NCBI GenBank assembly: GCA_027623845.1
Contig: JAQBUJ010000244.1
Span: 1-5,641 of the forward strand
Length of the DNA stretch: 5,641 nucleotides
Direction: 5' to 3'
DNA from: Pseudomonadota bacterium
GTDB lineage: Bacteria; Pseudomonadota; Alphaproteobacteria; Thalassobaculales; Thalassobaculaceae
Shown here: piece after piece, positions 1-5,641 of the stretch
Layout: every line of letters begins with the position of its first letter
Numbering within the stretch: the first letter of the stretch is position 1
Program-made: the position numbers and the translations under genes
Notes under the pieces: generated by a model
Databases searched by the model: none
Told to the model about the DNA's origin: nothing
The model's input: the letters and a program-made list of their open reading frames with translations, nothing else

Positions 1-2411
1 TCCCGCCGAGACGGCTTGAATTTCGGCGCGCCGAGCCTGATCAGGCTCACGACATCGGGATGGTCGAAGGAGATCCGTGCGTCAATCGCCGGTTTTGCGG
101 CGAAGGGATGCACCACGCCTTTCAAGGCGAGGCGACCGGCAAGGAGGTTCAAACTCGTGTCTATATCAACGCCCAGATCCGGTCGGGTCAAAATTGAGGC
201 CGCTAAAATTCCCGGCCCCAGGACAATATGGCGGGCGGCAAATCCATCGATCAGCAAAGCCGCCAGTCTTTCCGTGTGTGGATGTGCAAGCTTAAGCGCC
301 AAATCCAGGCCAACGGGCGATCCAAGCGGCTCCACCACGCCTTTAAGGTCCAGGCGACCTCCGGCGATCTGGAGAACGGAATCGAGGGTCAGAGAATCCA
401 GCGACCCCAATATCTTCGATTGAAACTCGAAGCCGCCCAATTTCTGGATGGTGTCCGGGACCTCTATCCCGGCCAGACGCGCCAACCGAGCCACCGACTT
501 GGCGGCGACCGTCACATTGATGTCGGAACTTGGCTGAGCGATGGTCCCGGCAAGCTTTCCCTCGACCTGCAGCGCGGCGCCGCCGACATCCTTGATCGAC
601 AGGTCACGGATCACAATTTCACCGGATTGTACCGTCGCGTCTAACGCCACATCCCGGATCAAAGAGCCGCGAAACCGTGCCTCCGCAACCTTGAGCAGCA
701 CGTTGGCGTCGAAGGATGAAAGCAACGCGGTGACCTCAACAGCGGTACTTTGCGTCGGTTTTGATCCGGCCGCCGCCGGTGCTGCCGCCGCAGCAGCCGC
801 TTTACCCTGCTTGTTGGCCGGCAAATAAGCGTCCAGATTGATCTTGTCGACAATCAGACTGAGACCAAATGCCGGTCGGTCACGCAACAACAACGAGAGG
901 CCGCCGCTGATATTGGTATTATCGATATCAACGGTCCATTTACTGAGCTGGATCTGTTCTGGCGAGGCGTCCACATCGGCGCCGAAAACACCCTTGCGCA
1001 ACCGATCCGCGGCCAGTCCATCAAGCGGCACATCAAGCCAGTCCAAGGCGTTGCGCAGATTGTCGGACACCACATCGGTTCGACCTATGAAGCGAGGTAA
1101 CCCGGCATCGGCATACAACGTACCGGTCACCGTGAGATTGGTCCCGCCCGGCAGTTGTGCGGTTAACAAATCTATCGCGACCGCTCTTTGCTCGAGCAGG
1201 CCGTCGGCGCGGATCTGACGGATAGTCTTGCCGCGATAATCAATGGCGTCCGCCGAAATCTCCACCTTGACCCTGACATCGGCCGGCAGTGTGAAGCCAT
1301 CGCCGATCGAAACCGCGTCCGAGGCCCGGCTGGCGTCACCTGCTGCGACCGGGGCCGCCTCCTTGGCCGCAAACACCCCAAATTTGTCCAAATCCAAACG
1401 CCCGAGAGCAAATTTCGCATCGACCGAAACCGTCGCACCGAGATCGGCGCGAATCGTCCCTTGCAGACGCGCATCGCCCAGCTGAACGATAAGATCGTTG
1501 ACCTCGGCGCGGTCGGGAGAAGCGGTGATTTCTGCAGATAATTCCATCGGTTTTGCCAACATCGGCGGTAATGTCGCCGCGCCGCCACTGGCCAGCGCCA
1601 GCGCGCTTACGAGCCCGGCAAGCTCTTTCGCCTGGACCGTCAAATTTCCCTGTGCCGATGGACCGCCATCAAGATCAAAAGTCCCTTCGAACGACGCTCC
1701 GCCATCGTGTTCAGGAAGCGCCATCGAGACGTTGACCGCCGCCGCGCGACCGGGATCAATCTTTCCCAAATTCGCTTCGAACTCAGCTTTCAGCCCTTGA
1801 TAGGTTAACGCCCCCTTGGCTGAAAACGGCCCTTCAAGCGATGACGCAACGATCGTCGCATCCAGATTCTCGATCCGGTGGGTTCGATTGCCCAAGGCGT
1901 CACGATAGATCACCGTCCCATTGATGATATCGGCGCCATCGAGGCTGATCGCGGTTCCGGCGTCCGGTGCAGCAGGCCCGGAAGCACCACCGCGCGTGCC
2001 GGCCGCAGTGGTCGCGGACAGAGCATCCGCGAACGCCCAATTCACCGATCCATCCGCTAGACGCTCCAGGGAAATCACCGGACGGATCAGCGTCACCGAC
2101 GAGATCTGTATCGTCCCGCTCAACAGCGGTTGCAAGGCGACATGGACTTGCATTGAGTCGAGTCGAACCATGTCAGGTTCCGACGCGCCGACGGAATTGG
2201 ACAGCCGGACATTGGCGACCGACAGGCGCGGAGACGGCAACACCTGGAGTTCGATCGCGCCCTCAATCGTCAGCTTACGCCCGGTCTGTTCTTCGACCGC
2301 CGCAGTGATTTCAGGCTTATAGGCGTTCCAGTCGACAAAACCCGGTACGACCAGCACCGCGCCCACGGCAACGACGAGCAACCCGATCAGGATTGCGGCA
2401 AGTTTCTTCAA
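1..2411 (-). CDS. AsmA family protein, N-terminal ~803 codons (runs off the left edge)
   Basis: This is a large envelope protein of the AsmA family. In Gram-negative bacteria these proteins are anchored in the inner membrane and extend into the periplasm; they are linked to outer-membrane biogenesis and, in recent models, to lipid transport along a beta-rich groove. The frame is open from 2411 to the edge with no stop. Residues 1-25 form a basic start (KK at 2-3) followed by a hydrophobic membrane segment. Next come a GFVDWNAYKPEI stretch and the family-typical PSPRLSVANVRL motif at about residues 59-70. The rest is beta-strand-like, with many alternating hydrophobic residues. Ala/Gly/Pro-rich linkers lie near residues 132-155 and 537-552. 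A repeated module appears near residues 684 and 758. The TTG start is forced, because an in-frame TAG lies four codons upstream. The missing C-terminus prevents assignment to a named AsmA paralogue. The gene lies downstream of the RutE-like gene on the same strand, but the 132-bp gap suggests its own promoter. Confidence 0.9.
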   Translation of the reverse strand, partial: MKKLAAILIGLLVVAVGAVLVVPGFVDWNAYKPEITAAVEEQTGRKLTIEGAIELQVLPSPRLSVANVRLSNSVGASEPDMVRLDSMQVHVALQPLLSGTIQISSVTLIRPVISLERLADGSVNWAFADALSATTAAGTRGGASGPAAPDAGTAISLDGADIINGTVIYRDALGNRTHRIENLDATIVASSLEGPFSAKGALTYQGLKAEFEANLGKIDPGRAAAVNVSMALPEHDGGASFEGTFDLDGGPSAQGNLTVQAKELAGLVSALALASGGAATLPPMLAKPMELSAEITASPDRAEVNDLIVQLGDARLQGTIRADLGATVSVDAKFALGRLDLDKFGVFAAKEAAPVAAGDASRASDAVSIGDGFTLPADVRVKVEISADAIDYRGKTIRQIRADGLLEQRAVAIDLLTAQLPGGTNLTVTGTLYADAGLPRFIGRTDVVSDNLRNALDWLDVPLDGLAADRLRKGVFGADVDASPEQIQLSKWTVDIDNTNISGGLSLLLRDRPAFGLSLIVDKINLDAYLPANKQGKAAAAAAAPAAAGSKPTQSTAVEVTALLSSFDANVLLKVAEARFRGSLIRDVALDATVQSGEIVIRDLSIKDVGGAALQVEGKLAGTIAQPSSDINVTVAAKSVARLARLAGIEVPDTIQKLGGFEFQSKILGSLDSLTLDSVLQIAGGRLDLKGVVEPLGSPVGLDLALKLAHPHTERLAALLIDGFAARHIVLGPGILAASILTRPDLGVDIDTSLNLLAGRLALKGVVHPFAAKPAIDARISFDHPDVVSLIRLGAPKFKPSRR

Positions 2412-2416
2412 TCGTC

Positions 2417-2422
2417 CCTCCT
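2417..2422 (-). promoter_or_regulatory. Ribosome binding site of the AsmA gene
   Basis: On the minus strand AGGAGG stands 5 nt before a TTG codon. It overlaps an in-frame TAG (2421-2423), so no longer reading is possible. The next in-frame candidate start would remove most of the membrane anchor. This site therefore decides the unusual TTG start at 2411. Confidence 0.8.
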
Positions 2423-2467
2423 AAACCTCAAAACCAACTTCCTCGAACGGCCAATCCCGATCGACGA

Positions 2468-2473
2468 ATTATC
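2468..2473 (-). promoter_or_regulatory. Possible -10 element upstream of the AsmA gene
   Basis: The minus strand reads GATAAT (5 of 6 matches to TATAAT) about 57 nt before the TTG start, within the relatively AT-rich spacer 2412-2543. No good -35 hexamer stands at 16-18 nt, so this is only a candidate. The same spacer has a CACGTG palindrome at 2481-2486. I saw no convincing terminator after the RutE-like gene. Confidence 0.2.
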
Positions 2474-2543
2474 CGCCAACCACGTGAATTAACGAACATA
2501 TTCCAAAACCAGCAAACCCAAACCGACGCTATTCCGATTGATC

Positions 2544-3179
2544 TTAGAGAACCTGACAGACATCGTCGAAATCGAAGCGCGGTGCGCGCGCGAACACCTT
2601 GCTCTCGTCACCATAACCAAGATTGCACAGGAAGTTTGATTTCACCGCCGTGCCTGCGAAAAACTCTCTGTCGACAGCGCCATTGTCAAACCCGGACATG
2701 GCGCCGCAATCCAAACCAACCGCCCGCGCCGCGAGGATGAAATACCCGCCTTGAAGGGTTCCGTTGCGAAACGCCGCCTCGTCCGACATCGACGGGTTTT
2801 CACGGAACATGGCGCGCATATCCTTATGCGGAAACAAACGCGGCAAATGCTCCCAAAAAGCGAGGTCATGCCCGATGATCGCGCAGACCGGCGCGGTCAT
2901 GGTCTTTTCCACATTTCCAGGGATCAAGGCAGGTTTCAGGCGCTGTTTGGCCGCGTCACTCTTGACGAAGATGATCCGAGCCGGGCACATATTCATGCTT
3001 GTGGGGGCCATCTTCATCAGATCATATAGTTGGCGCAGCGTCGCCTCGCCAACCGGTCGATCGGTCCAGACATTTTGCGTCCGTGCGTCCCGGAACAATA
3101 GATCCAGACCCGGACCATCCAAGGTGGTAGCGGCTTTGGCTAAGGCGGTGGCCTGGGTCGAAGCGGTCGCGTCGGTCAT
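2544..3179 (-). CDS. RutE/HadB-like nitroreductase-family FMN oxidoreductase (putative malonic semialdehyde reductase)
   Basis: This 211-residue protein of the nitroreductase superfamily closely resembles E. coli RutE (about 196 residues). RutE is a cytosolic FMN enzyme that reduces malonic semialdehyde to 3-hydroxypropionate in the Rut uracil-degradation pathway. Recognisable blocks in order are LFRDARTQNVW (28-38; RutE has LFTDARTHNGW), LMKMAPTSMN (54-63), the PAR that follows at 66-68, GNVEKTMTAPV (88-98), LPRLFPH (112-118), EAAFRNGTLQ (134-143), GLDCGAMSGFD (155-165), and LGYGDESKVFARAPR (187-201). The C-terminal blocks and the N-terminal Arg/Asn region are flavin-binding parts of the fold. 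I chose ATG 3179. It has a GGGGA about 5 nt upstream and gives a family-like length, whereas the GTG at 3257 would add a 26-residue basic, low-complexity stretch with no ribosome binding site. No other rut genes are in view, so the physiological substrate is uncertain; many relatives are annotated only as nitroreductase. Confidence 0.9.
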   Translation of the reverse strand: MTDATASTQATALAKAATTLDGPGLDLLFRDARTQNVWTDRPVGEATLRQLYDLMKMAPTSMNMCPARIIFVKSDAAKQRLKPALIPGNVEKTMTAPVCAIIGHDLAFWEHLPRLFPHKDMRAMFRENPSMSDEAAFRNGTLQGGYFILAARAVGLDCGAMSGFDNGAVDREFFAGTAVKSNFLCNLGYGDESKVFARAPRFDFDDVCQVL

Positions 3180-3310
3180 CCGAGTCCCCGTGGCAGCGGC
3201 CCCATGGGAGCCCAAATTTCCGCCCCGACGTTTACCGGGCTGGCTAGAACGAGTCACGGGATTTCGACGGGTTTGCGATCCACGAACCCGACCTCTCTGA
3301 AAGGTTACCC
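3180..3310. other. Divergent intergenic region between the RutE-like gene and the TSUP transporter
   Basis: This 131-bp spacer must carry the start signals for both divergent genes. On the minus strand GTGACT, 17 nt, then TAAACG is the best promoter-like pair I can find, and it is weak. On the plus strand I found no convincing -35/-10 pair. There is no obvious operator palindrome and no persuasive small gene. Confidence 0.5.
3299..3304 (+). promoter_or_regulatory. Probable ribosome binding site of the TSUP transporter
   Basis: GAAAGG lies 6 nt before ATG 3311. It is a partial Shine-Dalgarno match at good spacing and supports this start, which also retains the whole first half of the transporter. 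Confidence 0.5.
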
Positions 3311-4111
3311 ATGGAATTCATATCGGGATTCATACCGGAACTCTTATCGGAGTTCATACCGGCGGATCTAAGCACGTTGGAAGCCGTGGGCCTGATCGCT
3401 TTCAGCTATCTAACCTCGGCGGTCAGCGCCACCTTTGGGCTTGGCGGCGGGGTGATGATGCTGGTGGCGATGGCCTCGATCATGCCCGCCTTGGCGGTCA
3501 TCCCGGTGCATGGCGCGGTTCAGGCGGGCTCCAACGGCGGCCGCGCCTGGATGCTCCGGCAGCATATCAATTGGTCGATCTTCAGATATTTCCTGATTGG
3601 CTCGCTGATTGGGGCGGCGGCGGCCTCGCAGATCGTGGTCGCCTTGCCGCGTGATGTTCTACGCCTGATCCTCGGCCTCTTCGTGCTTTACATCGTCTGG
3701 GGACCAAAGCCGACGAAACGCGATATAGGCGACGTCGCTTATATCCCCGTGGGCATCGGCACCACTTTCGCCAGCATCTTCGTCGGCGCCACAGGCCTGC
3801 TCATCGGCGCCTTCATGCCGCCGGGAAAACTCGGACGATTGACCACGGTCAGCATGCAAGCGGTCTGCGCGATGTTGCAGCACGGCCTGAAGATCCTGGT
3901 CTTCGGATTGCTCGGTTTTGCGTTCTGGGAGTGGCTGCCGCTGGTGCTCGCGATGATCGCCACCGGGTTCCTTGGCACCTTCACCGGTAAGGCCTTGCTG
4001 GAACGCATCCCCGAGAAGGCGTTCGGTTGGATGTTCAAGACCTTGCTAACGGTTCTCGCCATACGACTGATCACCCTGGCGGCGATCGAATTGTGGGAGG
4101 GCATGGGCTGA
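3311..4111 (+). CDS. TSUP family membrane transporter (TauE/SafE, sulfite exporter-like)
   Basis: This 266-residue inner-membrane protein has about eight hydrophobic segments (roughly 24-40, 47-66, 93-112, 115-131, 143-168, 186-206, 208-227, 240-260). It shows the two-fold repeat typical of the family. The first half carries FGLGGGVMM (42-50) and IPVHGAVQAGSN (64-75). The second half carries the corresponding FVGATGLLIGAFMPPG (157-172) and VSMQAVCAMLQHGLKI (180-195). Known relatives export sulfite, sulfoacetate or other small sulfur or organic anions, but substrates differ widely and none can be assigned here. The length is normal for the family. The first 20 residues precede the first membrane helix and consist of a four-residue repeat encoded by a 12-bp tandem repeat. 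The gene is divergent from the RutE-like gene. It ends 32 bp before the convergent small membrane ORF, with no clear terminator hairpin between them. Confidence 0.92.
   Translation: MEFISGFIPELLSEFIPADLSTLEAVGLIAFSYLTSAVSATFGLGGGVMMLVAMASIMPALAVIPVHGAVQAGSNGGRAWMLRQHINWSIFRYFLIGSLIGAAAASQIVVALPRDVLRLILGLFVLYIVWGPKPTKRDIGDVAYIPVGIGTTFASIFVGATGLLIGAFMPPGKLGRLTTVSMQAVCAMLQHGLKILVFGLLGFAFWEWLPLVLAMIATGFLGTFTGKALLERIPEKAFGWMFKTLLTVLAIRLITLAAIELWEGMG
3317..3364 (+). repeat. Four-unit degenerate 12-bp tandem repeat in the transporter's N-terminal codons
   Basis: Units begin at 3317, 3329, 3341 and 3353 with consensus TTCATAYCGGRA; the third unit is the most diverged (CTCTTATCGGAG). The period is in frame and encodes FISG-FIPE-LLSE-FIPA. 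A perfect 6-bp inverted repeat GAACTC/GAGTTC with a 6-nt loop spans 3338-3355 inside it. Confidence 0.85.
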
Positions 4112-4143
4112 TCGCTGGGAATAAATGGTGGAAACGCGGGGCT

Positions 4144-4296
4144 TTAATAGAGGATCGTCCAAGGGCAATCGGCGCTGGCCCGGCACAACGCCCGCGCCGC
4201 CCAAAGCGCGCCGCCGATCACCGCAACGACGGCCAGCAATATCCCGACATCACGCAGGAACACCGCTCGGCGAGACCGGTTAGGCGTCGGCGTCAC
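4144..4296 (-). CDS. Small single-pass membrane protein, 50 residues, translationally coupled to the M19 gene
   Basis: I do not recognise a family. The frame gives a 50-residue protein. Its start is polar and basic, with Arg at 8, 9-10 and 16. One hydrophobic segment follows at about 17-37 (GILLAVVAVIGGALW), then a short tail with Cys38 and Cys44. The positive-inside rule suggests a cytoplasmic N-terminus and an external tail. I chose GTG 4296 because it overlaps the M19 stop as GTGA and has GGAGGT (4306-4311) 9 nt upstream. An ATG at 4329 is also possible but lies deep inside the M19 gene. If ribosomes must reach the M19 stop to start this gene, the internal TGA in M19 could lower its expression. 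The alternative is that this is a chance ORF; the good ribosome site and clear membrane segment argue against that. Confidence 0.6.
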   Translation of the reverse strand: MTPTPNRSRRAVFLRDVGILLAVVAVIGGALWAARALCRASADCPWTILY

Positions 4297-5270
4297 CTGC
4301 CCCAGACCTCCCCCAGGAAGCGCAGCCAATTTTCACCGAGGACAGCCCGGATCCGCGTCTCGGACCAACCGGCCCGCTCCATCGCCGGAATGAAGTTACG
4401 GAAATTGCCCAATGTTTCCAATCCCGTTGGCATGCTCGGAACTTTCTTATGCGGGGTCGCGGTGGAGCGACCCTTGCCCTTGTCCGAAGACAGGTAATTG
4501 AAGAAACCGATATCCTGACCCTGGACCCAATCGGTACCGATGCCAGTGTTCGCCTCGCCCACAAGATCAATCAAATAGTCCATGGCGGCGACGCAATCGT
4601 CGAGAGTGCTGTCCTCTCCCTTGGGCAAGAACGGGGTATAGCTGGCGAAACCCACGAAGCCGCCGGCATCGGCGATGGTGCGCAGTTGCGCGTCGGTCTT
4701 GTTGCGGGCGTGTTGCTTCAGCATCGGGCAGCAATGGGTATAGGCGACCGGCGCCTTGGAATGCTTGATCGCGTCGTCGCTGGTGACCGGCCCGACATGG
4801 GAAAGATCAATCAGGATGCCAAGCCGGTTCATCTCGTCGATGACATGCCGACCAAAATCGCTCAACCCGCCGTCGCGGCTTTCCCAGCAGCCCGACCCGA
4901 CCAGGTTTTGCGAGTTGTAGGTGAGCTGCATGACCCGGACGCCCAGGTCGCGAAACAACGCCAGATTGTCCACATCGTTGTCGATGCCGCTGGTGTTCTG
5001 TCATCCCAGGATGATCCCGACCTTGCCCTCGGCCTTGGCCCGGCGGATATCGTCGACACCGTGGACTTGAAGGATCAGATCGTCATGCTCGGCGAACCAG
5101 CGCTTCCATTGGGCGATATTTGCCATGGTCGCTCGAAAATCATGCCAAACGCTGCAGGTGCAGTTGGCGGCGGTAATGCCGCCCTTGGCCATGTCCTCGA
5201 AGATGGCGCGGGAAAAATTCGATATCACCAGGCCGTCGATTAGGATGGCGTCATCATAGCCGGTTGTCAT
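4293..5270 (-). pseudogene. Peptidase M19 (renal dipeptidase-like) amidohydrolase, interrupted by one in-frame TGA
   Basis: This is a 325-codon frame of the M19 metallo-dipeptidase family, which has a TIM-barrel amidohydrolase fold. ATG 5270 has GGAGGA at 5276-5281. The first 89 residues (DAILIDGLVISNFS ... KVGIILG) are followed by TGA at codon 90. The same frame then continues with QNTSGIDND, LGVRVMQLTYNSQNLVGSGC (109-128), GILIDLSHVG (151-160), VAYTHCC (175-181), a conserved Arg189 and GIGTDW (243-248). His158 and His179 match the 21-residue spacing of zinc ligands His198 and His219 in human renal dipeptidase. Asp247 matches Asp288. The usual HxD near the N-terminus is absent (DGLVI), and the bridging Glu position appears to be Gln91. 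This looks like a known variant subfamily, so activity may not be dipeptide cleavage. Apart from the stop, no frameshift or decay is visible. That implies a very recent nonsense change, a sequencing error, or readthrough. The gene starts 17 nt after the upstream oxidoreductase and is probably in the same operon. Confidence 0.8.
5001..5003 (-). other. Premature in-frame TGA in the M19 gene
   Basis: The codon follows GIILG and precedes QNTSGID. As I recall the subfamily, this place is Trp (GWQNT), so TGG to TGA is a single-base change. Trp codons elsewhere in the same gene are TGG, and TGA ends neighbouring genes, so a UGA-to-Trp genetic code is unlikely. Confidence 0.85.
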
Positions 5271-5275
5271 GCTGC

Positions 5276-5281
5276 TCCTCC
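5276..5281 (-). promoter_or_regulatory. Ribosome binding site of the M19 gene
   Basis: GGAGGA lies 5 nt before ATG 5270 on the minus strand. It decides for this start over the TTG at 5291, which would overlap the end of the upstream gene and has no comparable site. Confidence 0.75.
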
Positions 5282-5287
5282 GGTTGC

Positions 5288-5641
5288 TCAAGGGAGATGT
5301 GGGTCAAGAGGCGGCGACCACGCGTTATTTCCAGGGATCTCGTCGCCAAACAACTCTGGATCCTCATGGGCATGCAGATCGACTAGATGCACAGAAAAAT
5401 CCTCGTTGAAGAACCCCGCCGCGATCCCCCGCGCCAGTCGCTCGGCGCCGTCGCTGACACAAGGGATATCGCCGCTGACATTGCCATGGCTGACGGTGGC
5501 GGCGAAGGTGAAGTTATGCAGATGCGCCAGATAGGGGGCGCTGCCGGGCGTGCGTTCCTGGAACTCAAACGCCGGTCCAAGGTCGGGGAAATCAATAAAT
5601 TCTTCCAGATACACGCCCGGTGAATTGGCCACCGCGTCGCG
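5288..5641 (-). CDS. Probable FAD/NAD(P)-dependent oxidoreductase (flavin monooxygenase-like), C-terminal 117 codons
   Basis: The frame enters from the right edge without a start and ends in TGA. The visible part resembles the C-terminal region of FAD/NAD(P)-binding oxidoreductases related to flavin-containing monooxygenases. It includes FEFQERTPGSAPYLAHLHNF, then TVSHGNVSGDIP, then GAERLARGIAAGFF, then EDPELFGDE near the end. The SGDIP...GAERLARGI stretch is my main reason for the call; in this superfamily the C-terminal part closes around the FAD. The nucleotide-binding GxGxxG motifs would lie outside the window, so the assignment is from remembered similarity only. The gene ends 17 nt before the M19 start, suggesting co-transcription. 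The GTG at 5632 is probably internal, since similarity and frame continue through it. A different oxidoreductase subfamily cannot be excluded. Confidence 0.55.
   Translation of the reverse strand, partial: RDAVANSPGVYLEEFIDFPDLGPAFEFQERTPGSAPYLAHLHNFTFAATVSHGNVSGDIPCVSDGAERLARGIAAGFFNEDFSVHLVDLHAHEDPELFGDEIPGNNAWSPPLDPHLP

Noticed and set aside
16..2322. Multiple plus-strand open frames of 60-138 codons across the left part
   Set aside because: The minus-strand AsmA frame is continuous over the whole stretch with family motifs. The plus-strand products are low-complexity Arg/Ser/Ala-rich shadows.
3180..3257. Longer RutE-like protein starting at GTG 3257
   Set aside because: The added 26 residues are basic and low-complexity, have no ribosome binding site, and extend beyond the usual family length.
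2764..3300. Plus-strand frame of 178 codons opposite the RutE-like gene
   Set aside because: It is antisense to a well-conserved protein and shows no domain of its own; I read it as a shadow frame.
4112..4143. Bidirectional terminator between the convergent genes
   Set aside because: The 32-bp spacer shows no GC-rich hairpin followed by a T run on either strand.
4973..5003. TGA in the M19 gene as a selenocysteine codon, with a small hairpin (CATCG-ACAA-CGATG, 4973-4986) whose loop lies 19 nt downstream
   Set aside because: The stem is only 5-6 bp and the loop lacks the G expected in bacterial SECIS elements. The family has an aromatic residue, not Cys, at this place, so a simple nonsense change is far more likely.
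4449..5243. Long open frame of 264 codons on the plus strand opposite the M19 gene
   Set aside because: The minus strand has clear M19 motifs through the same stretch. The antisense frame has no recognisable domain, and long antisense frames are common in GC-rich coding DNA.
4293..5270. UGA decoded as Trp by an alternative genetic code
   Set aside because: Trp is encoded by TGG throughout these genes, and TGA serves as the terminal stop for the TSUP gene, the M19 gene and the oxidoreductase.

Overview
The window is about 60% G+C and reads as chromosomal DNA of an alphaproteobacterium. The protein families and the M19 subfamily resemble Rhodospirillales/Rhizobiales-type genomes, but this placement rests on remembered family resemblance, not a search. 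I see no phage, transposon, CRISPR array, tRNA or rRNA. Coding density is high.

Positions 1-2411 (minus strand) hold the N-terminal ~803 codons of an AsmA-family envelope protein. Its frame is open to the left edge and it starts at a TTG. After a 132-bp gap, positions 2544-3179 (minus) encode a RutE-like nitroreductase-fold flavoprotein. A 131-bp divergent intergenic region separates it from a TSUP/TauE-SafE family membrane transporter at 3311-4111 (plus). The N-terminus of the transporter is built on a degenerate 12-bp tandem repeat.

Convergent to the transporter is a compact minus-strand cluster read from right to left. It contains the C-terminal 117 codons of a probable FAD/NAD(P)-dependent oxidoreductase (5288-5641), an M19 (renal-dipeptidase-like) amidohydrolase (4293-5270), and a 50-residue single-pass membrane protein (4144-4296). 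The M19 frame has one in-frame TGA at 5001-5003, where the family normally has an aromatic residue, probably Trp. Everything before and after it is in frame and well conserved. The small membrane protein is joined to the M19 gene by a GTGA stop/start overlap.

The most unusual signals are local: the premature stop, the non-canonical metal site of the M19 protein, the coupled small membrane ORF, and the repeat at the start of the transporter. I found no convincing new multi-gene system. The flavoprotein/M19/small-protein cluster could be a catabolic operon, but its substrate cannot be read from this sequence.
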